Shown piece by piece: positions 53,819 through 62,287 of a stretch of 64,000 nucleotides of DNA. The notes below the pieces were generated by a model, which saw only the letters and a program-made list of their open reading frames with translations, was not told the origin of the DNA and did not search any database. Position numbers and translations under genes: made by a program. Source of the stretch: Streptantibioticus_A sp037034305 (GTDB lineage Bacteria > Actinomycetota > Actinomycetes > Streptomycetales > Streptomycetaceae). The stretch lies in the NCBI GenBank assembly GCA_037034305.1, contig JBAGJY010000001.1, forward strand, positions 476,140-540,139, written 5' to 3'. Numbering within the stretch: position 1 is the stretch's first letter; every line of letters begins with the position of its first letter.

Positions 53819-56137
53819 TCAGCGGTGTTCGGCCCGCAGCAGCATCAGGCAGCGCTCCGCAACGGTGATCGTGGCGCCCGCGCGGTGCCGTCGCGGCCCC
53901 GGCGCGTCCGCCGCCCGCGAGGTGTCGACCAGCACCTCGTAGTGCCGCGCCCACGGCGGTCCGGGCAGCGTGAAGCCGATCGGGGCGTCCGCGGCGTGCA
54001 GTACGGTCAGGAAGCTGTCGTCGTGCACCCGGAGGCCGGAGGGGTCCCGCTGCGGAATGTCCCGGCCCGACAGATACATGCCAAGTGTGGCGGCGGGGGC
54101 GAACCAGTCCGCCTCGGTCATCTCCGTACCGCGCGGGGTGAACCAGGCCAGGTCCCGCAGCCCGCCGGGGTCCTGCGGCAGCCCGGAGAAGAACGCCCGG
54201 CGGCGCAGCACGGGATGGTTCCGGCGCAGCCTGACCAACCGCGCCGCCAACTCGAACAGATCACGCCACCGCGGTTCCTGGAGCAGCGACCAGTCCACCC
54301 AGCCGATCTCGTTGTCCTGGCAGTACGCGTTGTTGTTGCCGCCCTGGGTGCGGCCCATCTCGTCGCCCGCCACCAGCATCGGCACGCCCGTGGACAGCAG
54401 CAGCGTACTGAGCAGGTTGCGCAACTGCCGCTGCCGCAGGGCCAGTACCGGCTCGGAGTCGGTCTCGCCCTCCGCGCCGCAGTTCCAGGAGCGATTGTCG
54501 TTCGAACCGTCCCGGTTCTCCTCGCCGTTCGCCTCGTTGTGCTTGCGGTCGTAGGAGACCAGGTCGCGCAGGGTGAAACCGTCGTGCGCGGTGACGAAGT
54601 TGACCGACGCGTACGGATGGCGGCCGCTCCACGCGTACAGGTCGCTGGAACCGGACAGCCGGTACCCCAGATCGGCCAGGTCCGTGCTCGCGCCCCGCCA
54701 GAAGTCGCGCACCGCGTCCCGGTAGCGGTCGTTCCACTCGGTCCACAGCGGAGGGAAGGCGCCCACCTGGTAGCCGCCCGAGCCGACGTCCCACGGCTCG
54801 GCGATCAGCTTGACCCGGCGCAGCACCGGGTCCTGCGCGATCACCGCGAGGAACGGCGAGAGCATGTCGACATCGTGCATGCTGCGGGCCAGCGCCGCCG
54901 CCAGGTCGAAGCGGAAGCCGTCCACGCCCATCTCCGTCACCCAGTACCGCAGCGAGTCGGTGATCAGCCGCAGCACCTGCGGCTGCACCACGTGCAGGGT
55001 GTTGCCGCAGCCGGTGTAGTCCGCATAGCCGCGCGGGTCCCCGGCCAGCCGGTAGTAGGCCCGGTTGTCGATGCCGCGCAGCGACAGCGTCGGCCCCAAC
55101 TCGCCGCCCTCCGCAGTGTGGTTGTAGACCACGTCGAGGATGACCTCGATGCCCGCCGCGTGCAGCGCGCGCACCATCCGCTTGAACTCGCCCACCTGCT
55201 GGCCGCGGGTGCCCGAGGAACTGTACGCGGCGTGCGGCGCGAAGTAGCCGATCGAGTTGTAGCCCCAGTAGTTGCGCAGGTTCCTGCGCAGCAGATGGTC
55301 CTCGTGCGCGAACTGGTGGACCGGCAGCAGCTCGACCGCGGTCACGCCCAGCTTGTTCAGGTGCTCGATGGCCGCCGGATGCGCCAAACCGGCGTAGGTG
55401 CCGCGCAGTTGCCGCGGTATGCGCGGATGGCGCATGGTGAAGCCGCGCACGTGCAGCTCGTAGATGACCGTGTCCGACCACGGCGTCTTCGGGCGGCGGT
55501 CGTCCTCCCAGTCGTCGCCGTCGTCCACCACGACACCCTTGGGCACGAACGCGGCCGAGTCGCGGTTGTCCCGCACGGTGTCGGCCACCGGACGGTCCGG
55601 CCAGTCCCGTACGTGCCCGTAGACCTCCGGCGGCAGCGCGAACTCGCCGTCCACCGCCCGGGCGTACGGGTCCAGCAGCAGCTTCGCCGGGTTCCAGCGG
55701 GCGCCGGTCCACGGGTCCCAGCGGCCGTGCACCCGGTAGCCGTACGCCTGGCCGGGGCGCACCCCGGGAACGAAGCCGTGCCAGACCTCGTGAGTCAGCT
55801 CGGTCAGCGGCAGCCGCGTCTCGGCCCCGTCGGCGTCGAACAGGCACAGCTCCACCGCCTCGGCGCCGCCCGCCCACAGTGCGAAGTTGGTGCCCTGCGC
55901 GCCGTCGGGGCCGGTGTGGAAGCGCGCGCCGAGGGGTTCCGGGGCGCCGGGCCACACCGGACGTGGCGGCGCGTCAGGAGGCCGCTGGGCGGCCACCGCG
56001 TCATCGGCGGACGGTTGCGCCGTCCGGGTGGTGGGCGGCGGTTCGGCCAGCGTGGTGGCCGCGAAACGGCGGCCGTCGCCGCCCGGCGGCCCGCCGGGAG
56101 CGGCGGCGGCCTGGTCTGGTTCGGGTGCGCTCGACAC
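53819..56137 (-). CDS. glgX: Glycogen debranching enzyme (isoamylase type)
   Basis: A protein of 772 residues from GTG 56137, with GGGAGG upstream; a farther ATG at 56218 is possible. A Pro/Ala-rich extension of about 65 residues precedes a CBM48 module (LGARFHTGPDGAQGTNFALW) and the GH13_11 barrel. Nucleophile is Asp411 (FRFDLAA), acid/base Glu447 (LIAEPWDVG), with TAHDGFTLRDLVSY as the third region. It hydrolyses alpha-1,6 branches of limit dextrins left by phosphorylase, so it completes breakdown with glgP. It is divergent from the L,D-transpeptidase gene. Confidence 0.95.
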   Translation of the reverse strand: MSSAPEPDQAAAAPGGPPGGDGRRFAATTLAEPPPTTRTAQPSADDAVAAQRPPDAPPRPVWPGAPEPLGARFHTGPDGAQGTNFALWAGGAEAVELCLFDADGAETRLPLTELTHEVWHGFVPGVRPGQAYGYRVHGRWDPWTGARWNPAKLLLDPYARAVDGEFALPPEVYGHVRDWPDRPVADTVRDNRDSAAFVPKGVVVDDGDDWEDDRRPKTPWSDTVIYELHVRGFTMRHPRIPRQLRGTYAGLAHPAAIEHLNKLGVTAVELLPVHQFAHEDHLLRRNLRNYWGYNSIGYFAPHAAYSSSGTRGQQVGEFKRMVRALHAAGIEVILDVVYNHTAEGGELGPTLSLRGIDNRAYYRLAGDPRGYADYTGCGNTLHVVQPQVLRLITDSLRYWVTEMGVDGFRFDLAAALARSMHDVDMLSPFLAVIAQDPVLRRVKLIAEPWDVGSGGYQVGAFPPLWTEWNDRYRDAVRDFWRGASTDLADLGYRLSGSSDLYAWSGRHPYASVNFVTAHDGFTLRDLVSYDRKHNEANGEENRDGSNDNRSWNCGAEGETDSEPVLALRQRQLRNLLSTLLLSTGVPMLVAGDEMGRTQGGNNNAYCQDNEIGWVDWSLLQEPRWRDLFELAARLVRLRRNHPVLRRRAFFSGLPQDPGGLRDLAWFTPRGTEMTEADWFAPAATLGMYLSGRDIPQRDPSGLRVHDDSFLTVLHAADAPIGFTLPGPPWARHYEVLVDTSRAADAPGPRRHRAGATITVAERCLMLLRAEHR

Positions 56138-56284
56138 GTGGCGGCCTCCCGCGGCTCTACGGGACCTCGCGGCGGTGTCCCGTACCGCGCGCGGTTCCGT
56201 TCTCCGTTGTGGCTTCATGGTGTCATTCCCGGTTAAGGCACCGTCCTCACGGAACCCGTAGTCCCGGAAGTCGTTGACCCCGGC

Positions 56285-57559
56285 GTGACGAGTGCAGTGG
56301 TTGCGTGGGTACGCCGGGCGGTGCGAGGACTGCCGGGTACGGGATCTTTGGCCGGATGCGTACTGGCCGGTGCGGTCGTGCTGGCCGGGTGCACCGGCGG
56401 CCCCGGCGGGAGCGGCGGCGGCGCGGCGGGGGACGGGCGCGGGGCGGGTTCCGGTACCCCGGCGGTCTCCCAGGCCGTGATCCGCATCACCCCGAACGAC
56501 GGCGCCTCCGGGGTGCCCGCCACCGGCGTGCTGGCGGTGGCGGTGGACGGCGGGGTGCTCACCCAGGTCAAGGTGGCCGACTCCACCGGCGCCCAGGTGC
56601 CGGGCCAGATCGACAGCGGCGGCCACTCCTGGCACCCGACCGGCAAGCTGGCGCTGGAGACCAGGTACACGGTGGACGCGCTCGCCGAGGACTCCGGCGG
56701 GCGGCGGGCCGCCAAGCACGCCGCGTTCACCACCTTGGTGCCGCAGCACCGGCTCATCGCGTTCTACACGCCCGAGGCGGGCGCCACCGTGGGCACCGGC
56801 ATGATCGTTTCGCTCACGTTCAACCGCCCGGTCGCCGACCGCGCCGCGGTCGAACGGGCGGTCACCGTCACCGCCCAGCCCGCCGTCCAGGTGGCGCCAC
56901 ACTGGTTCGGCGCCCAGCGGCTCGACTTCCGCCCGGAGCACTACTGGACTCCCGGCACCAGGGTCGACCTGCGGCTGCGGCTGCGCGACGTACAGGGCGC
57001 GCCCGGCGTCTACGGCAGCCAGCAAAAGGACGTGGTCTTCGCCATCGGCCGCGGCCAGACCAGCGTGGTGGACGCCGAGGCGCACACCATGACCGTGCGC
57101 CGGGACGGGGTGGTGGTGCGCACCCTGCCGGTGAGCACCGGCAGCCCCGAACACGCCACGTACGCCGGGAAGATGGTGATCTCCGAGAAGCTGCCGGTGA
57201 CCCGGATGAACGGGGACACCGTCGGCTACGGCGGCGAGTACAACATCCCCGACGTGCCGCACGCGATGCGGCTCACCCAGTCCGGCACCTTCGTGCACGG
57301 CAACTACTGGTCACCGAAGGAGACGTTCGGCACCGCGAACACCAGCCACGGCTGCGTCGGGCTGTACGACGTCAAGGGCGGCGGCGCGCAGACGCCCGCG
57401 GGCTGGTTCTTCGGCAGTTCGCTGGTCGGCGACGTGGTGGAGGTGATCAACGCGCACGACGCGATCGTCGCGCCGGACAACGGGCTCAGTGGCTGGAACC
57501 TGACGTGGGCGCAGTGGCTCGCCGGGTCCGCGACGGCCATGGCCGCAGCCTCCCCCTGA
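56285..57559 (+). CDS. L,D-transpeptidase lipoprotein, first of a tandem pair
   Basis: A protein of 424 residues from GTG 56285. The signal peptide ends in the lipobox LAGC, so it is anchored on the outer membrane face. Two Ig-like modules (about 60-300) follow, as in the Ldt proteins of mycobacteria, then the YkuD catalytic domain with FVHGNYW and SHGCVGL; Cys357 is the nucleophile. It forms 3-3 cross-links in peptidoglycan and resists most penicillins. The start lacks a clear Shine-Dalgarno. Close paralogue of the next gene. Confidence 0.93.
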   Translation: MTSAVVAWVRRAVRGLPGTGSLAGCVLAGAVVLAGCTGGPGGSGGGAAGDGRGAGSGTPAVSQAVIRITPNDGASGVPATGVLAVAVDGGVLTQVKVADSTGAQVPGQIDSGGHSWHPTGKLALETRYTVDALAEDSGGRRAAKHAAFTTLVPQHRLIAFYTPEAGATVGTGMIVSLTFNRPVADRAAVERAVTVTAQPAVQVAPHWFGAQRLDFRPEHYWTPGTRVDLRLRLRDVQGAPGVYGSQQKDVVFAIGRGQTSVVDAEAHTMTVRRDGVVVRTLPVSTGSPEHATYAGKMVISEKLPVTRMNGDTVGYGGEYNIPDVPHAMRLTQSGTFVHGNYWSPKETFGTANTSHGCVGLYDVKGGGAQTPAGWFFGSSLVGDVVEVINAHDAIVAPDNGLSGWNLTWAQWLAGSATAMAAASP

Positions 57560-57867
57560 ACAGGTGCGCAGGCGGCGAGACGTTCGCCGTGGAGCCCCGC
57601 GGCCGGGCCGAACGGCCGTCCCACTCTACCCGGTTGCGGGTGGTTCGCAGTGGACTGGGACGGAACGGTGACAATTCCGTGGCTTGGTGACCACCGGCGG
57701 TGTGGTTATCTATCAGGAGCGTGGATGGCGCCTGTTCGGATGCGGTCAGAGCATCTCGGCGCATGCGCGGGGGATCAGTGCGAGTTCGACCGGGCAGGAT
57801 CGCTACCGGGGGCCATGGCGGTGTGCCCGGAGGCGCAATCGGACGGTCGCGCGAGGGGAGAGACGAG
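57560..57867. other. Gap between the two transpeptidase genes
   Basis: About 300 bp without a supported gene. It holds CGGAA-N9-TTCCG at 57661-57679. No terminator hairpin of note is seen, so partial read-through is possible. No named riboswitch was recognised. Confidence 0.35.
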
Positions 57868-59100
57868 TTGCTGTCACATCAGCCGACGGCGCGGCGGGCC
57901 GCGGGGGCGGCGCCGGGCGCCAGGCGGGCTCTGCTGGCCGGTGCGCTCGGCGCGGTACTGCTGCTGGCGACCGCGTGCGGCGGACACGACGCCGGCCAGG
58001 GCAAGAGTGGTTCCGGATCCGACCAGCAGGCTTCGCAGGCCGTGGTGAACGTCGCGCCCAAGGACGGCGCGACCGATGTCGCCACCAGCGGAGCGCTGAA
58101 GATATCCGCGGCCCAGGGCAAGCTGACCCAGGTCGCGGTCAAGGACGCCAAGGGCACCGCGGTCGAGGGCAAGGTCTCGGCGGACGGCACCAGTTGGGTG
58201 CCGGACAGCAACCTCAGCACCTCCACCAAGTACACGGTGGACGCCATCGCCAAGGACGCGCAGGGTCGTGAATCGGCCAAGCACGCCACGTTCACCACGG
58301 TCGTCCCCAAGGACAACTTCATCGGCTTCTTCACGCCCGACGACGGCTCCACGGTGGGCGTCGGCACCGAGGTCTCGATCAGCTTCAACCGGCCGATCGA
58401 CGACACCAAGGCCGTGCAGAACGGCATCAAGGTGACCGCCTCCCCGTCCGTGCCGATCGTCGGCCACTGGTTCGGCAACCAGCGCATCGACTTCCGCCCG
58501 GAGAAGTACTGGGCGCCCGGCACCAAGGTCACCTTGAGCCTGCGGCTCAACGGCGTGCAGGGCGCGTCCGGGGTGTACGGCTCGCAGTCCAAGGACGTGC
58601 ACTTCACCATCGGCCGCAACCAGGTCAGCTATGTGGACGCCGCCTCGCACGAGATGACCGTGACGCAGGACGGCAAGACCATCAAGACCATCCCCATCTC
58701 CGCCGGTTCGCCCGAACACACCACGTACAACGGGCAGATGGTGATCAGCGAGAAGGACCCGGTGACCCGGATGGACGGCTCGACCGTCGGCTTCGGGGGC
58801 GAGTACGACATCAAGGACGTGCCGCACGCGATGCGGCTCAGCCAGTCCGGGACGTTCATCCACGGCAACTACTGGGGCGACCCCTCGGTGTTCGGCAGCG
58901 AGAACACCAGCCACGGTTGCGTCGGTCTGCACGACATCCGCGGCGGCGGCGACAACGGCACCCCGGCCGCCTGGTTCTACGACCACTCGATGATCGGCGA
59001 CGTGGTGGTGGTCAAGAACTCCAACGACAAGACGGTGGCGCCGGACAACGGCTTCAACGGCTGGAACATGCCCTGGTCGCAGTGGACCGCCGGGCAGTGA
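57868..59100 (+). CDS. L,D-transpeptidase lipoprotein, second of the pair
   Basis: A protein of 410 residues. The start is taken as TTG 57868 because GGAG (57857-57860) precedes it by seven bases; the frame is open further upstream but without a start signal. The signal peptide ends LLLATAC, a weak lipobox. Two Ig-like modules and a YkuD domain follow, with FIHGNYW and SHGCVGL and nucleophile Cys351. It is colinear with the previous protein throughout, clearly a tandem duplication. Both build 3-3 cross-links; different timing or stress control may explain why both are kept. Confidence 0.92.
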   Translation: MLSHQPTARRAAGAAPGARRALLAGALGAVLLLATACGGHDAGQGKSGSGSDQQASQAVVNVAPKDGATDVATSGALKISAAQGKLTQVAVKDAKGTAVEGKVSADGTSWVPDSNLSTSTKYTVDAIAKDAQGRESAKHATFTTVVPKDNFIGFFTPDDGSTVGVGTEVSISFNRPIDDTKAVQNGIKVTASPSVPIVGHWFGNQRIDFRPEKYWAPGTKVTLSLRLNGVQGASGVYGSQSKDVHFTIGRNQVSYVDAASHEMTVTQDGKTIKTIPISAGSPEHTTYNGQMVISEKDPVTRMDGSTVGFGGEYDIKDVPHAMRLSQSGTFIHGNYWGDPSVFGSENTSHGCVGLHDIRGGGDNGTPAAWFYDHSMIGDVVVVKNSNDKTVAPDNGFNGWNMPWSQWTAGQ

Positions 59101-59166
59101 GCAGCCCGTCCCGGTGACGTACGGTGAACGGCTCGCCCCGGCGGGCCGTTTGCCGTGGGCAGGCGC

Positions 59167-59178
59167 TACGGTGCGGCC
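59167..59178 (+). promoter_or_regulatory. Candidate leaderless promoter (-10 TACGGT)
   Basis: TACGGT at 59167-59172 is followed by GCGGCC and the ATG at 59179, without a ribosome-binding site. Confidence 0.45.
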
Positions 59179-59946
59179 ATGACTGTTCACCTTGAGGCCG
59201 CCGACGGCGTCGGCGTCATCCGCCTTGACCGTCCGCCGATGAACGCGCTGGACGTCGCCACCCAGGACCGGCTGCGCGAGGTCGCGCAGGAGGCCGCCCG
59301 CCGCGACGACGTCCGGGCCGTCGTCGTGTGGGGCGGTGAGAAGGTGTTCGCGGCGGGCGCGGACATCAAGGAAATGCAGGCCATGGGGTACGAGGACATG
59401 GCGGTGCGGGCCCGGGCGCTACAGGACTCGTTCACCGCCGTGGCCCGCATCCCCAAGCCCGTGGTCGCCGCCGTGACCGGCTACGCGCTCGGCGGCGGCT
59501 GCGAGTTGGCGCTGTGCGCCGACGTGCGCGTCGCGGCGCGCAACGCCAAGCTCGGCCAGCCGGAGATCCTGCTCGGCCTGATTCCGGGCGCGGGCGGCAC
59601 CCAGCGGCTGTCCCGGCTGGTCGGCCCGGCCAAGGCCAAGGACCTGATCTTCACCGGCCGGATGGTCACCGCCGAGGAGGCGCTGACCATGGGCCTGGTC
59701 GACCGGGTGGTTCCGGCCGAGGAGGTCTACCAGGAGGCGCACGCCTGGGCGGCGAAGCTCGCCAAGGGACCGGCGCTCGCGCTGCGCGCCGCCAAGGAGG
59801 CCGTCGACGGCGGTCTGGAGACGGATCTGGAGACCGGGCTGGCGATCGAACGCGGCCTGTTCGCCGGGTTGTTCGCCACCCAGGACCGGGAGATCGGCAT
59901 GCGCAGCTTCGTCGAGGAGGGGCCGGGCAAGGCCAAGTTCGGCTGA
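59179..59946 (+). CDS. Enoyl-CoA hydratase/isomerase family protein
   Basis: A protein of 255 residues. Crotonase fold: AAGADIKEM and TGYALGGGCELALCADVRVA form the oxyanion hole, and LGLIPGAGGTQRL contains the usual active-site region with an acidic residue before it (QPEILLGL). It likely hydrates trans-2-enoyl-CoA in fatty-acid or amino-acid breakdown. The ATG at 59179 follows a -10-like element by six bases, so the mRNA may be leaderless. It stands alone, between the transpeptidase pair and a regulator gene. Confidence 0.92.
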   Translation: MTVHLEAADGVGVIRLDRPPMNALDVATQDRLREVAQEAARRDDVRAVVVWGGEKVFAAGADIKEMQAMGYEDMAVRARALQDSFTAVARIPKPVVAAVTGYALGGGCELALCADVRVAARNAKLGQPEILLGLIPGAGGTQRLSRLVGPAKAKDLIFTGRMVTAEEALTMGLVDRVVPAEEVYQEAHAWAAKLAKGPALALRAAKEAVDGGLETDLETGLAIERGLFAGLFATQDREIGMRSFVEEGPGKAKFG

Positions 59947-59991
59947 GCGGCGCCCACGGCCGTGTGGGTGACGACCGGCGGCGCAAGGCTG

Positions 59992-60019
59992 CTTAAGGCC
60001 ACCTTAAGAAGGCCTTAAG
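59992..60019. promoter_or_regulatory. Three CTTAAG hexamers at 11-bp spacing within an inverted repeat
   Basis: CTTAAG occurs at 59992, 60003 and 60014. The outer copies form CTTAAGGCC / GGCCTTAAG (59992-60000 with 60011-60019). It lies 47 bp after the enoyl-CoA hydratase stop and about 190 bp before the next start. It could be a terminator stem, but the 11-bp period also fits a direct-repeat binding site. Confidence 0.45.
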
Positions 60020-60204
60020 GGAGTCTGGTACGCGACGGTTCGTCACCCCCGGTCCGGTGCCGATCGCGGCAGGTGGGCGGCGTGATCGCCGGGGGGTCAC
60101 TGCCTTCGGCATATGCCTTCGAGGTGGCTGGGAACCACCCTTGCGACGGGTCCAATTCCCCCGGTTCCGGCCCGAACCGGCGCCTGGACGGCCATGATGA
60201 ACGC

Positions 60205-60699
60205 ATGGCGGGTCGGGGAGGATCTGAGCAGGCACAGCGGTCGAGCAGCGCCGCGGCGGCATGGGCGGCACTGCCGCAGGACCGGTACGACACCAGCACT
60301 CTGGTGCTGCTCGGCAACCCGTCACTGGACGAGGTGCGGCTCACCTCGCGCCCGGAGTCCGCGTCCACCGCGCGCCGGCTCACCCTGGCGGTGCTACGGC
60401 TGTGGTCGCTGCCGCAACTCGGTGAGGACTGCGAACTGCTGGTCTCGGAGCTGGTGGGCAACGCCGTCCGGCACACCGGCGCCTCCACCTTCGGGCTGCG
60501 GATGCTGCGCCGCCGGGGGTGGATCCGGATCGAGGTGCGCGATCCGTCGCGGGCGCTGCCCTGTCTGCTGCCGGTGCGCGAACTGGACGTCAGCGGGCGC
60601 GGCCTGTTCCTGGTCGACAAGCTCTCCGACCGCTGGGGAGTGGACCTGCTGCCGCGCGGCAAGACCACCTGGTTCGAGAAGCGGGTCGTCGAGCGCTGA
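60205..60699 (+). CDS. RsbW-like ATP-binding protein
   Basis: A protein of 164 residues from ATG 60205. The GHKL ATPase fold is shown by the N-box ELLVSELVGNAVRHTG, IRIEVRDPSR and the G-box GRGLFLVDKLSDRWG. Members of this large Streptomyces family act as anti-sigma-factor-like kinases or regulators. No sigma factor or anti-anti-sigma gene is adjacent. An in-frame GTG at 60073 would extend the protein by 44 residues, but that part has poor composition; CATGAT six bases before ATG 60205 could be a -10 element of a leaderless mRNA. Confidence 0.85.
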   Translation: MAGRGGSEQAQRSSSAAAAWAALPQDRYDTSTLVLLGNPSLDEVRLTSRPESASTARRLTLAVLRLWSLPQLGEDCELLVSELVGNAVRHTGASTFGLRMLRRRGWIRIEVRDPSRALPCLLPVRELDVSGRGLFLVDKLSDRWGVDLLPRGKTTWFEKRVVER

Positions 60700-60706
60700 A
60701 GATGCG

Positions 60707-60748
60707 AGAAGCCCCCGGCGCCGGATTGCGGACGCCATGGGGGCTTCT
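60707..60748 (+). terminator. Terminator of the ATP-binding protein gene
   Basis: AGAAGCCCCC (60707-60716) pairs with GGGGGCTTCT (60739-60748) across a 22-base loop. It begins eight bases after the stop codon. Confidence 0.75.
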
Positions 60749-60962
60749 TCGTGGCGCCGGGGAGCAAGGGGGGGTGTGGTCCACCGGCGCACTTGGCACG
60801 ACCGAGCCCGGGTCAATGGGGGTCGTTGGCACGACTCTCGCACGGAGGGCGCGGGGGAGACAAACAGGCTTTCCCGGCTAAAAGCGCATATCGGACGTAC
60901 CATCGATGGAATTGAAGGTGATGCGCACCACCACCCTTGAAAGTGGTGGCTACGCTCGGGTA

Positions 60963-61013
60963 ATGACCTTGCAAGAACGTGAATCGATATGCGGCCTTCG
61001 CTGCGGATCGTAA
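60963..61013 (+). CDS. Possible 16-residue leaderless ORF
   Basis: ATG 60963 follows TACGCT (60951-60956) by six bases, the same geometry as other leaderless starts here. It encodes MTLQERESICGLRCGS and stops at TAA 61011-61013. No plus-strand gene follows, so it may be a remnant start of a lost gene, a leader peptide, or chance. Confidence 0.25.
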   Translation: MTLQERESICGLRCGS

Positions 61014-61161
61014 CGATTCACCGCACGTGTCCGTACTGCCGCGTATCGTGATGATTCTTCACTGGTTGTGCGCGAGGGCTCCGGGGCGGCCGACGCCCGT
61101 AGCAGTCCGGAATCCGGCTGCCGTGGGTCGGACCCAGGTCAGGCGGCCCGCGCCGTGTGGC

Positions 61162-61185
61162 GGGGCGGGATGGTTGTCCCGCCCC
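61162..61185 (-). terminator. Terminator of the ALF-repeat protein gene
   Basis: GGGGCGGGA (61162-61170) pairs perfectly with TCCCGCCCC (61177-61185) across TGGTTG. It is nine bases beyond the stop codon at 61195 on the minus strand. Confidence 0.75.
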
Positions 61186-61194
61186 GATCACGGG

Positions 61195-62076
61195 CTACGC
61201 GGTGGCGGGTCTGGCGTGCTTGCCGCCGCTGCGATGCGAGGGCGCGGCGGGCTTGGTCCGGGAGTGCCCGTGCGCGTGGGCCTCGTCGGCCGCTCGGGCC
61301 TGGTACTGGCCCACGTCGAGGAAGTCGCGGATGATCGCGGGGTCGTCGCTGTCCAAGGCCTTTCGGCCCGCCTTCATCAGTTCAGGACCCACGGGACCGC
61401 TGAGAATGCGGGCGAGGCGTATCCGATCGTCCTGGAAGCGGACGTTGTCCAGCTCGACGTCCAGGAAGTACTGCACGTCCTGGGCGGTGCCCCGCAGCGC
61501 CGCCTGGCCCGCCGCCTTCAGGTTGGGGCTGGCGGTCTTGGCGGCGATGATCTGGCGGACACGGGCTCGGTTGTCCTCATCGCGCGCCTGGTACTGGCCG
61601 ACTTCGAGGAAGTAGCGGATCTTCTCGTGGTCACCGCTGCTGAGCGCCAGGTCGCCGGCCTTGCCCACCGCTGGCCCGCCCACGCTGATGATCTGTGCGA
61701 CGCGGATGCGGTCGTCGTTGTCCTGTGCGATGTACTGGCCGGTCTCCAGAAAGTACCGCATCTCGGCCGCGGTGCCGCCCAGCGCGCGCTGAGCGGCCTC
61801 ACGCAGGTACTTCCCGGTGTTCGGGGCGGCGAGGATCTTGTTGATCGCGGCCCGGTCCTCATCCGGGGAGGTGGTCGGCGCCGCCGGGGTGTTGGTGGCG
61901 GTCCCCGGCGCCGCGGGGGCGGTGAGCGGCGACGCACTCGACGCGGCGGGTGCACCGCTCGGCTGGCTGTCGGGCACGGTGTGCGCCAGCGGCGTGTGGG
62001 GCGCGGCCAGGGCTGGCGAGGAGAGGGCCACGGCTGGTGCCACAGCCGCTACGGCGGTGATGATCAGCTTCTTCAT
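61195..62076 (-). CDS. Secreted ALF-repeat protein
   Basis: A protein of 293 residues from ATG 62076. A signal peptide (KKLIITAVAAVAPAVALSSPALAA) is followed by an Ala/Pro/Thr linker to about residue 72. Four repeats of about 47-48 residues follow, each with the pattern D-x-D-x-R-x-x-[IV]-x-x-I, then A-x-x-A-L, and YFLE[TV]GQY-x-A-[RQ]. This is the short ALF (alanine-leucine-phenylalanine) repeat found in Streptomyces secreted proteins. The C-terminus is rich in His and basic residues. It probably binds a surface or protein partner. Located next to a pseudo-protease in the same direction. Confidence 0.85.
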   Translation of the reverse strand: MKKLIITAVAAVAPAVALSSPALAAPHTPLAHTVPDSQPSGAPAASSASPLTAPAAPGTATNTPAAPTTSPDEDRAAINKILAAPNTGKYLREAAQRALGGTAAEMRYFLETGQYIAQDNDDRIRVAQIISVGGPAVGKAGDLALSSGDHEKIRYFLEVGQYQARDEDNRARVRQIIAAKTASPNLKAAGQAALRGTAQDVQYFLDVELDNVRFQDDRIRLARILSGPVGPELMKAGRKALDSDDPAIIRDFLDVGQYQARAADEAHAHGHSRTKPAAPSHRSGGKHARPATA

Positions 62077-62287
62077 TTGCGGTCCGGATGGCCTTTCCGT
62101 TCGGTGAAACCGTGTGCGGTCACTGGGAGTTGGCGTCTGGGGCCGGTGAGCGTGGAAGTCTCGGCGCAGCGGCGGGGCTGCCCGACCCGGCGGCGTGGAC
62201 GGACGAGACGCCGCCGGGCCTGCCGCCGACAGCGGCAACTCCTCGCGCCCTTGGACCGGGGACCGGTCCCCGTGCCGTACCGCCGCG

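Larger units (their letters stand above)
60749..61194. other. Gap with a possible leaderless micro-ORF and dyads
   Basis: The region up to the ALF-repeat gene end. It contains CCACCAC-N8-GTGGTGG (60928-60949), the micro-ORF at 60963, and a long-range inverted repeat GTGAATCG (60979-60986) with CGATTCAC (61014-61021). It is less GC-rich than the genes around it between 60880 and 61060, as expected for a promoter region. No other gene is supported. Confidence 0.4.

Noticed and set aside
57661..57689. Possible SigE-type promoter (GGAAC) before the second L,D-transpeptidase gene
   Set aside because: GGAAC is present at 57662-57666, but no matching -10 is found at the usual distance, so I do not annotate it.
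57560..57867. Cyclic-di-AMP (ydaO-type) riboswitch upstream of a wall enzyme gene
   Set aside because: Such riboswitches precede some actinomycete wall-enzyme genes, but I could not find the conserved core segments in this gap.
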